The notes: generated from the sequence alone by a model not told the origin. Positions 49,301 to 62,900 are shown, numbered from the stretch's first letter. The stretch: 64,000 bases of DNA from Acanthaster planci (GCF_001949145.1 NW_019091362.1:3796519-3860518), one strand, 5' to 3'. A program made the numbers and translations.

Positions 49301-52300
49301 CACCATGCAGCAAATTTTTGTCATCTATGGCGCCCCACGCCAAACATCCAACATGTTTAATGATTGCTGCCACACATGAAAAAAGTTGGTGCAATGCTTG
49401 CTTGCCTCAACTTCCACTGATGTGACCCGGGTTCAAACTCCACCTTAGTAGGCCAACATACATGTACAAACAAAGGTTTTCAGTCCCTATCTGATTTTGT
49501 GGGTTTTATCCAGAACATATCATTCTGGGGGTTCTCTTCTCTTCACAGGTTGCCACAAGCTTTCAACCCAAGGTGCCTCGGGCACTTTTGAGGAATCCTT
49601 AGTTTCATTACCAGAAAGAAATTAACTAGATTTAAAAAAAAAAAATGCACTGACTGCATTTGTGAATTTGTCATGGATGCAATATTAGATGACAAAGTTG
49701 TCGCCCGATCCCAGTCAGGGATGTTTGTACAAAGGGGACAAACATGTACAATATAATACATGAAACTTTTATGTCGTGGGCCTCTTCTAGAGTTACATGT
49801 ACAGGGAATGGAACTAGTCCTTTTAACTTTTTGTCAAACTTGGGCTTTTGAAGGAAGGTAATGAGGCAAGGCAATACTGGTATGAAGTCAAAGGTCAAAG
49901 GAAAAAACAGTTGTGTCAGAATACCATGAAAACTGCCACTGAATTACCTAAAATTGCATGAATTTGTTACAGACACCAACATGGCCTTTTCTTATTCGTT
50001 TCATTAAATGTACTTTTACTGTTATGCCATGCACCCACCACCACACACAAGCTCTTTATGCTAGCCAAACGCAGATCATGGCTTTCATTCCCCCGAGCTG
50101 GTAACTTTTCCACACATGGTGAGAATTATCAAACATGATCTTCCCTAAAACTGACCACACAAGGGAGCTAGCTTGCAACAACCTTTCCCTTTGAAATAAA
50201 AACAAAATGAATTCACTTCACACGTTAACGCTGTCTTGCCTTCCTTTCTTACAATCAGTTCCTTAGCAGCAGAATCCTGCTCAGAGGCCTTCAAGAATGA
50301 TTCTGGCACATGTAGGATCCAAACATCAGATCCCTTTAAATTGGAATATTTACCTATCATCTCATTCCAGTTAATTTTTTTCAGTTGCACTGCATGCCTA
50401 TTCCATACGGTTTTCCTACATGACATAAACAGGTACATTTCATGCCAATAAAATGCAGAATGCAAAGACAAGATCCATGTAGCTTTTTGATAGAATTAAA
50501 CACAAAACTACCCTCTTCAAGAAAATTTATACAGTAATTTGATAAATTTGATGGACACGCTTGAAAGCATGGGGCATCCACTTCCAACAAAATTGAACGA
50601 TGACAGACAAACTCTGATCCCAAGGGTAGATCAATCCGTATTGCCAATCGACTGCCGAGCGACCAAGAAAAAAACACGGCACAATTGTTGCATTCCCCAC
50701 TGTTGACACAACACACACCAAACTGGAACAGCAAACTCCCAATCGGTGGATATAAGATACTGCCCCTGTAGAACACACACAAGAAGAGAGATCCCTGGTC
50801 ATCGAGCCAACATCAGACTGCCGTCATGTTGTGACTGATTTTCTCGCATTTCCAATTTTCCCCGCTCCTAGTAGCACCAGATTCCTAAGCCTGTTCCAAA
50901 TTTAGGTGAAAATACCTTGTTTTTAAATTGATACTAATGGAAACGACGACTAATGGCACATTATCAAGTCTGTAAAAGCCGAGTAATACACTCCAGTCAG
51001 TCTTGCTGTGTGCATGCACTTGTCATGTGGAATCTTCACAGGAAATCCAGACGTGGTAATTCACAACGTGACAAAGACGCAAATCATTGCCAGTTCCGGG
51101 CTAGCACTCAGCAGATGCCCGCCTGCAGTATCTAGCAAGATACTAGTATCCAGTGTCCACAAATTGCATGGTGACAGCAGGAGAGAGAGCAACGTCACGC
51201 GCCCAATCCTGCTGACATCATCGCCTCGCTGAGCACACACACCGAGTGGGTCTGCTCGGCGCTCTACTGCTAATTATTTCATCCTAAAATTTTCTCCTGA
51301 TCTCCTTGCAGGGTTGGCACCCATCTCTAAGCCTCCATCATCGTGCACATATCAGCCTCATTGGCAGTCCGTTAAAAATAGCAGTTGACGTACCAGTATT
51401 TAGTGTCTTTCCACTGGTGCGCTCAACATCTTTGTACGTACACATAATGACCAGACCTTTACACTGTCGGCTCTATGGGAGGAAGACTTTTAATAATGGC
51501 ATCCTCTGTGCATAGATGCACACTACATTTACAGTGTGGCTACCAGCAATAGGTGTACATGTACCATACAGGTTATTATGTTGATTGGAGGTTGTCCTCT
51601 AACCAAGGTTCTGACGCCTGTGTCATCAGTTTTGCCCTCAGTTCTAGAATCACTTGAAATGCACGACATAACGACACGGAGCAGAATTTTCACATTTCAA
51701 ATTGAGATTCTTTGAAGGATAGGCAATTGAATGACGGCCAGATAAACACTAATGCCATTATCCTCATTTCATGAGGGTCTGGGAGGGCTACGGTGCTTGA
51801 TTTTACTCAGTTGTTTTAAAGGTAAATATTTAAATGGTGAATAATGGTGAATATCTTGATATTTGTACGTGTAGCTTTAAGCTTAAACATCTAGGGTAAA
51901 TACAACACCATAATGTTCAAATTTTCATGACAAAGAATGAATTCGATGCTTGAATGGAGACTAGTCATTGCAGTATGCAGTATTTCCAGCACAGGAGACA
52001 GCCTTGGGAAGAATTGCTCAACAGAACGGAGATGAGGTTTGAAGCACTGGAACTTGTATGAAGTGTGCCATTTATTTCACTGGCACATATGTGCCCATTT
52101 TTGCACATTGTACGTGTACAGTGTATATGTACATGCATGTACTACACAGACACATGTACATGTGTACGTACACGTTTGAATGTTTACATCAGTGGGGTCA
52201 CTCAGGTTCGAAATGACGATTTCAGACATACCAGTGGGTATTTTCTTTGTCTGACCTTTCTAACCAGTCGTGTGATCATTAAAGTACCGTAGTATCACCG

Positions 52301-52693
52301 GTTAACTCAGACATTCAGCATTAACATGAGGTCATTGCATACTTTGGTATCGGACATACATGTACCATGCCCAAAAGGTTTGTATGAAATGTATAAATAC
52401 GCCATACATCTCAGTTGAAATTAAATGACTATAGGCTTGGGAGTTCATAGTTTTTAACCTTACACCTGCTAATGGTATTGACATATCAAAAGTCAGCTGC
52501 TCATCACAACTACACGTACATTGTATACAGGTTAAATAAAAAGTGTCAAATCTTGAAGAAATATTTCATCTATTTATGTTTGATGGTGTGTTGTATGTTG
52601 ATTTTTTTTATTTTATACATTCAGTATAATTTCATCATCTTCTACTGCTTGTCCTTGTTTACCTTTGTATAAAAAAGTATAAAATTTTAATGT
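46321..52693. other. Intergenic or 5' intronic DNA, no gene recognised
   Basis: Mostly AT-rich. Two more GC-rich patches, 48030-48260 and 51180-51260, are free of obvious repeats and could be regulatory or unrecognised 5' exons of DGK. A SINE fragment lies at 49400-49445. Confidence 0.5.
49400..49445 (+). repeat. Short SINE-like B-box fragment
   Basis: GACCCGGGTTCAAACTCCAC contains a near-perfect polymerase III B box. There is no matching A box or body, so it looks like a truncated SINE piece. GTGGGTTTTATCC at 49499-49511 may belong to the same fragment. Confidence 0.3.
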
Positions 52694-52831
52694 TTGGTCT
52701 CGGTCTCAGAAGTCCAGGTCTCAGTCTCGGTCTCCACTTGCCAAAGTCTTGGTTTCGAAGTCTTGGTCTCGGTCTTGAAGGAATTGGTCTTGGTCTCGGT
52801 CTCCGTCTTGGTCTTGGACATCAAGGTCTCC
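52694..52831. repeat. Degenerate GGTCTC/GGTCTTG short-unit array
   Basis: About twenty copies of a six-base unit varying between GGTCTC and GGTCTT(G), with spacers. On the minus strand one frame reads repeated Thr-Glu and Thr-Lys pairs, but nothing indicates it is a gene. It starts about 225 bases beyond the stop of the candidate second gene. Confidence 0.75.
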
Positions 52832-53055
52832 GATACAACTGACAGACCGTGGACTTCAAGAAGTAACAGCAGATGGATCTCTTGCCACAACTGGAGACGG
52901 CTCCAAGATGTAGGGATATATTGCACATGAGCACTAGTTTACATGCATAATGTGTAGCAAGTGCAGGACCAATTTTGTTATTTGAATGCACACAAATCTG
53001 AAGCATCTCCGTGGGGCAACAGAAAGTATGGTTGCAATGATGTGCATGTGTCTGC

Positions 53056-53142
53056 CTACATTTTCTCTTTGTCACCGTTCTCAGGGCACCAGTGCAAGAA
53101 GTCGTAGCCGATGTAGTCACGCTTGAGTGACCGTGGCTGCTT
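53056..53142 (-). CDS. Candidate last exon of an unidentified gene
   Basis: Reads KQPRSLKRDYIGYDFLHWCP, then ENGDKEKM and a TAG stop (53056-53058). Most codons end in G or C, as in the DGK exons and unlike the surrounding AT-rich DNA. A TTCAG acceptor precedes it in phase 0, matching the phase of the candidate exon at 53792-53835. I do not recognise the protein. It is transcribed in the same direction as DGK and would end about 7 kb before DGK exon 1. It could be a chance open frame. Confidence 0.45.
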   Translation of the reverse strand, partial: KQPRSLKRDYIGYDFLHWCPENGDKEKM

Positions 53143-53791
53143 CTGAACTGATTAAGAGGTGCATGAACTAGAGAGAGACAAACGAAGGGGAGAAATGTCT
53201 TCAGGCAATTTCTAGAGCCAATGTGATTAGATGCTATAAAATAACTGAGGTTCACATGCACGCTAGTTGATGTGTCTCTAACCATTACACAAAGCAAATA
53301 TGTTGCAACAAACACATGCCACAATGTGCATGATCATGGCAATATGTACGTACGTAATGGCATCTAATTACAGTCTCAGCAGTAGTCTACAAATGAACGT
53401 AGTCAGCTTAACTTTGCAGCATAAGAAGTCGTCTTTATGTTTCACTAATCAAGAATTTATACATTTAGACATACTTTAGGAGATCACACGTAATCTCGTG
53501 AGTGCTTGCAGCACTGAAAAGATGCAATGGAACACATCACTTCGAAAGAGCTCATTGGATGTGCAATTTGATCTGCTTTGGTACTCTGTAGAATAAATGC
53601 TCACGCTACTGATGCCGTAACATTTAAGTGCATCTTCCTGTTGACCTCTGACCCCATCATCTTGGCCAATCTGAAGGCATTTACAAAGTACTAGAAAAAG
53701 CCCTTACTTGGCCTATCATGTGATTGAGGAAAAAAGAAATATGTCCACACCAGGCTAAGAGTATGGTACCTTTGGTGTTTGCCCCACCCAC

Positions 53792-53835
53792 CTGTTCTTC
53801 AATGACTTCCCAGATTCTGTCTTCAGTAGTGTGCG
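53792..53835 (-). CDS. Candidate penultimate exon of the same unidentified gene
   Basis: A 44-base segment reading HTTEDRIWEVIEEQ between a TTTTGAAG acceptor and a GTGGGT donor. It enters in phase 1 and exits in phase 0, so it joins the exon at 53056-53142 as IEEQKQPRS. The acceptor is weak, and I found no convincing earlier exon within this window, so the rest may lie beyond 64000 or the pair may be spurious. Confidence 0.35.
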
Positions 53836-56800
53836 CTTCAAAACGGTGAAATCACTACATGTATGTCAAAGGAGCTCTGAATCAAAATCATGGGGTGATA
53901 CCTGTACATACTGTGGGGTGGCCACATTCAGTTTTGCCATAAGATGTGCAACTACTGCATGTACATGTACTCGTAGGGATTGAGTTAATATCACGTACAA
54001 AGATATCAGACAATTGTGAGGATGAACTCTGATGAACGGATGGCACCTAAGATAGCGATTGCTCATGGTTAACAGTTATAGGAATCTGCAACACGGCAGT
54101 GATGCTGAGTGGCAACAAAGGTCACAGGACCTCAAGCTCCATTCACAAATTGACGCTCAAACAGGAACCCTCATTAAGAGATTTCCTCTTTGGTGCTACT
54201 GCCAAGTCAGTCATGCGATATCAATAGCCAACGATGGTGCCGGTTGCAAATCTTTCAGACATGTACAGCCAGATCAGTTTGAAGTGGACATTCATTACAT
54301 CTAAGCCATGCTAGCTGACCTGTTGCCCGACAGTTGTGTCATTTGGGCAGAGCTGTCAGATTTGCATGAATTCCCTTCCAATTGTTGGCAGTGGGATTTG
54401 AACATTTGGGACTGGTAACACATGCCCGTGACAGTGATCCTTTGGCAGTACTTTATCAAGTGGAGTGGAGCTGAAGAAAAGCTGTCAGACTGGATTGAAG
54501 TTCTGTATTAAAACTTTTTGACTGGTGAATTTCATCATATGAAAAGACACTGCACATTCTACTGTCTTGTTTTTCAGCATGTCAAACATTTTCACGATCA
54601 CTTATAATTGCAGGCATCTTTTTCCACCACAAACTCAAAGAGTTTGAATCTTCATTTCTTAAAGAGTACACATGTTTATTCTGTGTCCAGCTTGGCAAGA
54701 CAGGGGCGCAAATAGGCTCTGATAAAATGCACGCAGACTCACTGGTTATTCTAGAGGGAGAATATTGTAAGCTTGATAATAAGTGAATGAGGTGGGCCTA
54801 CATGTACAAAACATCCCAGGGTTTAGAACAGTTTGAATACGTTTGTATCATTTGATGAAAACTACAGCTGCTAACAAGAATATAAACGTCCAACTGCAAA
54901 TACATGTATATTTATATCAATCTCCACTATCGAACAAAACGAACAGTTTTGCGTCACGCTTGACTAAACAATTTGGATACAGTGAACTCATTTTTCCTCT
55001 ATGCTGAGCAGTACTTGGGTTGCAGCTGTGCATTCGTCTGGCATCACATTCAAACATTTTCCAACAATGGCCATAGATGCAGGTTTTACTGGGAGATTAC
55101 TGGATTTGGATCTAAAGTCTGTCCAATTACATCTTGTTCACCATTTTTATTTTTAATTCCACCTGGAATTTCTCAATCTGCTTGGTCTATAGACTTTCCT
55201 AAAATTTGGTCATACATGTATGTCCATTTATTCTAAACAAAAAACGAACTAACCCCAACAACACAAACCAGAAAAATTACGAGGTACCAACCTGTGACAA
55301 AAGAAACATGCAGTGCAATCTGGGAAACCAATTAGACACCAGTGAACTTGTTTTGGAGATATGGCAAAATGGTCTTCCATTTTGGGAATAAATTGGTATT
55401 TTTTACCTTCTCAATTTGAATATCCAAATAATTTCTTGTTTTAGGTAATTACAACTTGCAATCTTTCAGTCGGTCAAGTTTGTGTATTCTCAAGGGAAAT
55501 TTTACTCAATTCTTTAAAGTTTGATTTCTCAAAATGACGTCAGCCAGTTTTTATAACTTCTTGAGAGCAATAACCTAAGTTATAAACAACCTGGAATGAT
55601 GAATTAAACAGTTTTGGAAACAGCACAGCGTCCTTGTTTAGGTAATGAATATAACATTTAAAAAATGACAAATTTCGCAACATGAAGAGTTTTCCCGGCT
55701 CACATCACATTTTAAAAATACAAACCAAATCACTCTATTTACTGATGGAAGTCCGGCAATTCTTTAGAAATAAAAACGAAAATAAAAACAACAAAAAACT
55801 CCTGAAAACAAAACAACCAAACAAACACACCAGCACACACTGAGCATAAATGAATACAGCCGCTGGCAACTCTTCATCATTACGGTACTTACCGTAATGC
55901 CATTCCCTATCATAAAGTAGACCCAAAAATGTTAATGTGCATGGAACAGAACAGACAAGCAGTGCTACATCTCCATTTAACACGAACAAAGATATATTAA
56001 TTGAAGCAGACATCACAACCCGCAGCGTTGGTTCAATTCAAGAATAAACAGATGCATTCCTAAATGCCGATACATAAACGACAATTACTTCAAATTAGCG
56101 CATGCTTCTGGGACACAAATCATGCTTTGAAAGACTGTTAAGATGTTATAAACACCTATATTTATGGTATGTTTAAGTAAGATCACCTACATGGAACTTA
56201 TTTTTACCAATCCATACCTATTTTCCTCTGGAATTTTCCAGTAGATATTTACATTTCCCGAGTTCTACTTTGTTCACATGAGGCTATTCTTGATAAAGAG
56301 CAGAGGAACTTCATAAAAAACATGGGAAAAGGCCTTCCATAAATTGATCAGATACTCTGCTCTTATTAGCAATTCCCAGTCCTGTCAATTTATATCAACC
56401 ATCACTTCAACACCACCAGAGTATCCGAGGAAATTAATATTTCTCGGCATCAGACTGTGTAACGCATCCTGCGTAGCGGAGAACGGATGTTTACAGAAGC
56501 TATACATTTATTGAAACTTTCGAAAGCCCATTCCTGGCTTTTCTCCGAGCGACCACCGTAAATGCCAACTACACCCAGGCATGACGACAAGGAGTAATGA
56601 GGAACAGTTGCCTACGGAAACCGCATCTCTCCACCTCTTTTTACCCCTGTCATATCCGGCCGGTAGGCCCTCCTGTGGTTGTTGACAACGAATGAATCAA
56701 ATTATGTATCCATCGCAACTGCTGGCAAAATGACAGCAGAAAGCCGGATGGCTCAGGAAGCCGGCTCTGCCTGTATTATGTTACTTCTCCTTTTTTTTTT

Positions 56801-59430
56801 CCATTCTTTTGTTTCCAAGCAGTGGCAACGCTCCAGTCTATGAATTGACACCAAGGAACATATTCGCCTAATTGTCGAAATGTGATGTCTGGCATAAATC
56901 ATGTGCAAAACTACACATTCAGGAAATTCCTTCAGGATTTCAACTGCTTCAAGTTTCAAAGACTAATAAGGTCCAGTTGTTCTGTAACTTTTATTTGGAA
57001 GTTGATACTTTAATTCTGAGAAAGTGTTACAGCTGAAAATCCACTCCACAAGCAATTTAAATAAGACTTTCTTAAATTCAATTAACTACTGGTACTTATC
57101 TTTTCACAGAGAAAGAAATTCTACAAAAGATTCCTACCAGCCCACCATTTGGCAAGTTTTTCCTGAAATATTGAAGTCCACATATATATTTGTTCACACT
57201 GCACTCACATCAACAAACTACATGTATGCTGTTCTGATGAACCCCACGATGTTCTCTGCTCAAAGCTGAATTAAACTTCACGGGAATGTGACACTAACTT
57301 GCTGTAAAGGAATTCCCCAGTGAAATTTGCTGTGACAAGATGCCAGTATGAGTTCATCTTTAACCAATTCAAGATTTGACCACTACAATTTTGCTTTTGC
57401 ATTGTTGTGAATCTATCTTCAGACATAACAATGCCATCCGAGGCAGGGTTAGACACTTCTGCAATTTTAAAATTGTCCTCTTATAAATCCACAGCTTGAA
57501 ATTTTGAATGAAATTTTACTTATCTCTGCGTCTACATGCTACACGTATTTTATTTTGCTCTCTGCGATACCACACAATTTGATGTCACAATCAGGATGCA
57601 ACTATTACAATATTATTGCATGTAAATGTATACATGTGATCTTGCGGCCTTGGTAGAAAATGATGCCGTCTTAGGCTGTATCCGAGTCATTTGTGCGAAA
57701 CTTGTAATAACACAAGAACCTATAATAGAAGTCAGTGGCTCACGGCTGTGGCTGTTATCGTAGACCAGTGTGGGAGCCCCTACCACAGCCAGTTTGTTCA
57801 GACATGTATAGTACGCAGCCTTGAATAAATATACGTAGTCTTAAAATCTTGCTCAAGGCGATGAGACTCAGTCTTACATGGACTTCTGTGCAGTCTTGGG
57901 TCTCACATGGGGGGGGAGGTCTGAACAAAGTAACTGGTGATGGTAGGGACACACACACACACACGGCTTTATTTACGTAGCCCGAGAGATACCAAAATAA
58001 GCTCAGTCTTCACACTCTTGATGTGAAAACTGGCGGCTGGAGCATGGTAAATTTACTGCGTCACGTCACGCACGTCATAGGTGTTTACAACAGTATTCCT
58101 CAACAACTAAGGTATAAAAACTGTACAGTGCATGCAACATATTGTTTTGCAAACTATGTACGTCAAGGAAAAAAAAGGTCTCACAATTAGTGCACTTATT
58201 TAATACGTATTTGTGCCAAATAGAGTCTGCTTCTAACGTCACAGTCTATTTCTGCTGAGCAGTGGCGGGTAAAAGTTTGGCTGGCTGGGCGTAAAAGAGT
58301 AATCAAAGCAAACGATTCATTCACTGAATGCAATCTAAACACTACGAAAAAACAAACAAAATCTCTTTACAATCATCTTTAAAAGTCACAAGGCAAATGC
58401 ACATTTTGAAAACAAAAACTGACAACCGGGAGATATTTCTGCAAAGTTGGCCGACCAATGGAAATATGCTGTAGCAGACATAATGAAAACAGTCTACATA
58501 TATACTGGTATCTAGAGTGCACGATTGACAAATACTGACAATTTTACACTGCCACTTAAAAAGGCTTCGTATATTTTCACTTCATGTATGCTTCTCGGAT
58601 TCAGGTCGTTTGGACAGTTTTCATAAAAAAACAACAAACTAAACTGACCACAGAGTAGCTGAGACATAAAATGCATACAAATGTAAAGTAAAAAAATTCA
58701 TTCAGATACATTCGCTGCAACATGTAAATACAAACTGGTTATCAGGTTATGGGGGCAAAAAACAAACAGCATTGGGCACACTTTTTGTCCTCCCACCAAC
58801 GCAGTTCGGAATTTGCTCACAAAAGAAATTTCCCCCAATGTTTAATAATGCAGTAAAGGCCTATACCCATCCCATAAATGTACAGGTACCATAGATTCCC
58901 TAATGTACATACATGTACATGCACTTGCACTAAAATGCTTCCGCACAAAATATTCCGATGTACATGCACATGTGGGCAGCGAGCCAACTGAAGACAGGAT
59001 TGGCTATTACAGGCCAACAGAGGGGGCTGTGTAGATCTAGCAATCTGTTGTAGGATGCCACAATGAACTCTTGCATAATGCAGGAGGTTCATGAATGCAG
59101 TCTTGTGGAATCACCACATAATCCATCTTGAGTAGATGTACTGTGCATACACTCCGACTTTCAAGTGGCAATTCCAACATTTCAGACAGCAAGGAATTAT
59201 TTTTAATACCGTGTGTCCTTGTGAAGCACCAACTGGGACACACATGTACATTTACGATACCAAAACCAAAAAGGGTTTGATTCTTAAAATTGCACATGTT
59301 CATGAAGATTATAAAATGCATGAAGAAATTGTCATCCTAGAGAAATATGTTGAAACCAAAAACACTAAATCTTTGAACACATAGTATGAACACTTTATTG
59401 GTATTTGACAAAAGATAATGGAAAATTCTC
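53836..59430. other. No gene recognised
   Basis: AT-rich DNA with the palindrome at 55878-55899, a CA microsatellite at 57949-57962 and a GC-richer patch at 56500-56700. I looked for further exons of the candidate second gene on the minus strand and saw none that was convincing. Confidence 0.5.
55878..55899. repeat. 22-base near-perfect palindrome
   Basis: CATTACGGTA and TACCGTAATG flank a two-base CT centre. GGTAAGTA on the minus strand resembles a splice donor, but no exon is evident. Confidence 0.7.
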
Positions 59431-59649
59431 ATGGGGCAGCATGGACATCCGGGATTCTCACAAAATGGCATGTATTGCAGTGACCATGGTGACATACTGT
59501 ACACACAGACCAGCCAGTCCAAGGATCGGGTTACACAATCTTTTCTTTGATCAGTCCGTACGCGCGCGCCCGTTGCAGTTGTTTTCACTGGCGCAGTATG
59601 GTTGCTACCCGCCATTCTGTGAAACTCCCTGATGTCCGCTCTGCCCCAT
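59431..59649. mobile_element. 219-base MITE
   Basis: Ends ATGGGGCAG and CTGCCCCAT are inverted. The arms continue imperfectly: GGACATCCGGGATTCTCAC on the left against GTGAAACTCCCTGATGTCC on the right, then AAAATGGC against GCCATTCT. The GC-rich centre includes CGTACGCGCGCGC. No transposase. Confidence 0.7.
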
Positions 59650-59829
59650 ATACGTGTGTGTGTACAGTGTGCTGACATCATTATCCCTGGTCATCTGGCC
59701 TGTAATCATTTTTAATCATTCCTAAAGCTTCCTGGGCAGTTACAGTTTGGTAGAACGTCTTAATTAGGTACTACCTTGCTAATTCAACCACAATAACCAT
59801 CTCTGCCCTCTGGCAGGCACATGCAGCCA

Positions 59830-59995
59830 TTTATACTCCGGGGTGGACAGAGAGAGGCAAACAGGGCTCAAATGACTTGCACGATTAAGGTTACAAACAA
59901 TGTGCGTGTACATGTAGGTCCAGTGCTGAATCTGAACCACGGACCGCATGATGAAGAGTTATAATACACCCTTAACCACGAGGCCACACATTCTG
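59830..59995 (-). mobile_element. tRNA-derived SINE
   Basis: On the minus strand, TGTGGCCTCGTGGTTAAGGG resembles an A box and CGTGGTTCAGATTCAGCAC a B box, spaced as in tRNA. Downstream is AGTCATTTGAGCCC, then GCCTCTCTCTGTCC, the body type often attached to such heads in sea urchin and amphioxus repeats (recalled). It is not an intact tRNA gene. Confidence 0.55.
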
Positions 59996-62900
59996 TAATG
60001 TAAGAGAACACATCTCGTAACCTACATGTCATAGACAAAACCAATATTTCAAATAATTTTCTTTGTGAGAGTTTGTATCATTTCAATATTTTTTCCTCCC
60101 TCGTCAGCCAAGTCGTCATGTACACATACATGTGCATATGCCATCTGCAAGCAAAATCCTGGTGTGTGGCATGCGGAAGTCCGACAATGTGGAAAATACA
60201 TTTGTCTAGAAAATGCAGACCTTCAGAATTCCACTCATGTCGAATCACAAGTTGTCTTCTAAAAACATGGTAGCATGTGTATGTAGCTTCATGAAAGCAT
60301 GTTACACTTCCTTGATTTGCCCAAATGGGTAATCATGCAGAAACAGTTTAATGACGAGGGCCATGCAGCCTGGAGCACCTGTCGGCTGTATATTGTACGT
60401 GAATAAAGTGTGCCATCATGGTGTAGAGCCTTCAGGGACCATTTTCTGCCCCTGAGGATCACAGATGGGACTGCCTAAAAAATATGGCAGTAATTTGAAA
60501 GCAATGCTTCCTGGTTGGAATTCAGCCGTGATGATATGACAGGTGCCATTTTAACGTAAAGAGAATGGAAGGGGAGAAGCGATAAAACATTTCTGGGATA
60601 ATTCACATCTCATGACCTACTTCTTCAAAACATTCTTGCATGTCTATGAAAATTCTGGGGAAAAAAAATTGCTTTTGCTCGTTGGAAAACTGTGATTTGT
60701 TTTTGAGATTTCGGAAGCTGAATGAAACCTACAAAACACCGGTATCCAAAAGCACTGCCTTCTTGTACTTGTTACTTTTTAGAGGGATGGCTCATATGTA
60801 AATGTAGGCAATTACATGTACAAGTGTTTTCAAATCAAAAAGTGCATGGTACACATGACAATGAATCCTTCACGTGAAATCATATCTCCATGTTATATAC
60901 TCCTGTCCATTAACCTTGTCAACCAGACCATTCCTTCAGCACTACTGAACCACTAGTCGTTAAATTCATGAAAAGTCACTTGGTTTATTGACGAAAAGGG
61001 GAGGAAATGGGCTTTTTGGTAGATGTACATGTACATACATGTACATATTGGCATTCCACACATGCCAATTCTGCATGAAGTGAACATGCCACCACAAAAT
61101 GGCTTACTGCCAGCTACTGATTATGTCTTGCATGAGGACTGCAGAGCAAAACCGGACTAGGATTTGCATAACTTGCTGAGTTTTAAACCCACCACAGGAT
61201 ACTTCAGCAGGGGAGGAATCATGTTGAAGTTAGAGTGGAAATGTTGATTTAACCTGCACTTCATACAGGGCTTCTTGATTGTAATCTAAATAAACCCTTA
61301 ATTAAATCTTTCTGTCCTATTTAATCATATTTCATATTTTTCTATCGCTATCTTAATGGCACTTTGGCACATTTCTAGTTTTTATGCTAATGTAGAAAAA
61401 CAAACAAACTGAAAACAGCAAAATGGGGATGCCATTCTGAGAAAAGACCTCAATGTTTCAGCACACAAAGTTTCCAGAAGTTTGGATATTTTTCTTTTGT
61501 CAATTTTTCTTTTCTTTGCTTTATATTGTTATTTATAAGTGGCTGAGCAATCCTTTCTTACATTTTTCTTTCAGAGATCAAATCTTGGGTTCACAACCTT
61601 GACAAGAACCCTCCCCCAATGAACAGCATTCTCCAAGAATGGCATCATGGGAAAATCTTCCTCATTTGTCCACAAAACATGCAGAAATTGCAGATGAAAA
61701 TGCACTCTTCGATACCACTAACCCAAAAAATGGAGGGCAGTCTAAAGGAATAGAGAGCTACACAAACAAGAATATCTAAGAACCTCACTGCACGAACTCT
61801 TCCGTGTGTAAGGTGGTCAGAGACAAAATACTTCCCCCCCAAAAAAAAAATCTAAAAGGGGACAAGGCAAGCCAGAAAACATACAGAGTTCCTCAATCTC
61901 AGGAGAATAGCGTGAGATGTTGTCTTTAATGAGCAAACTCCAAAACACGCACTCACTCCGCTCAACATTTTCCTGGGAGTAGTCTAAAATTAGACGGCCC
62001 GGACGACGCCTCCATCAAAGCAGTAGTGGGCATACGTCAGTGTTGCACTAATTGAAGGAATCTTAATGCTGCGCGCTGAAATGCTTATCGTGTCATCCAG
62101 CTGGCCTGCAATTGTTCCAGGGAGGGGGGGAGGTGCAAGGAGAGAGTGTCTCTGATTCCCCGGTGATAGAGACCTCCAGAATGGCGCAAGATTCTAGCGT
62201 TTCCTTCAGGCCCTTCTTTCCCATTCAAATGATACAGACGCTACATATGCAGGCATTATCATCTGCCTTCTAGTACTTGTTATCAAATATCCCGATCAAA
62301 ACTTAATGGAATCAACATCTCCCTTGAGCAACCAAGTTGTTCTAAGGATGCCTCTGGTGTAAATTATTTGAGAATTCTGTTTTTTTGTCAAGACTTGCGC
62401 CAGTGTGTCCAGGTGGACAAACCAGGCAGGTTTATACACTGATGTACCATGCTGTGATGATTGGTTGAAACTCTCAGAAATCTTGGATGAATTTTTTGCA
62501 TAAACGACAATATCAAAAATTCTACACTAAGAATTTTTTAGTGAAAGTGGGCATTGGTTTTTGAAAAAAACAAACCCCTCGTGAAGAGACAGTATTTTAT
62601 CTTAATGACAATAAAATAATGAAGCCTGAACATTCATCAACAACACGGATATTCATTAACACCATGAAAACTCACTGCCATTAGCTTAAGTCATGCACAT
62701 GCATCCATATGTGTGCCTCTGAACACCAAATAGCTTTGGCACATGCATATGTGTATGCGGAGAATTTTTTTAAGAACAAATCTTTTACATTTTAACCACT
62801 TAGTAACAGAGGAGTTGTAAATATTATCTGGCCATCTGTGCACACAACACAGCTGACAGGTTAAAAGTCAAGTGCCTTGACTCCCTTTCCGCTGATTTTT

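Noticed and set aside
54059-54304. 81-codon plus-strand open frame
   Set aside because: No recognised similarity, AT-ending codons and no supporting splice or promoter signals; probably chance.
57940-57970. CRISPR-like or structured repeat
   Set aside because: It is a simple CA microsatellite.
59930-59995. tRNA gene
   Set aside because: A and B boxes are degraded and the flanking body is SINE-like; it cannot fold into an intact cloverleaf by eye.
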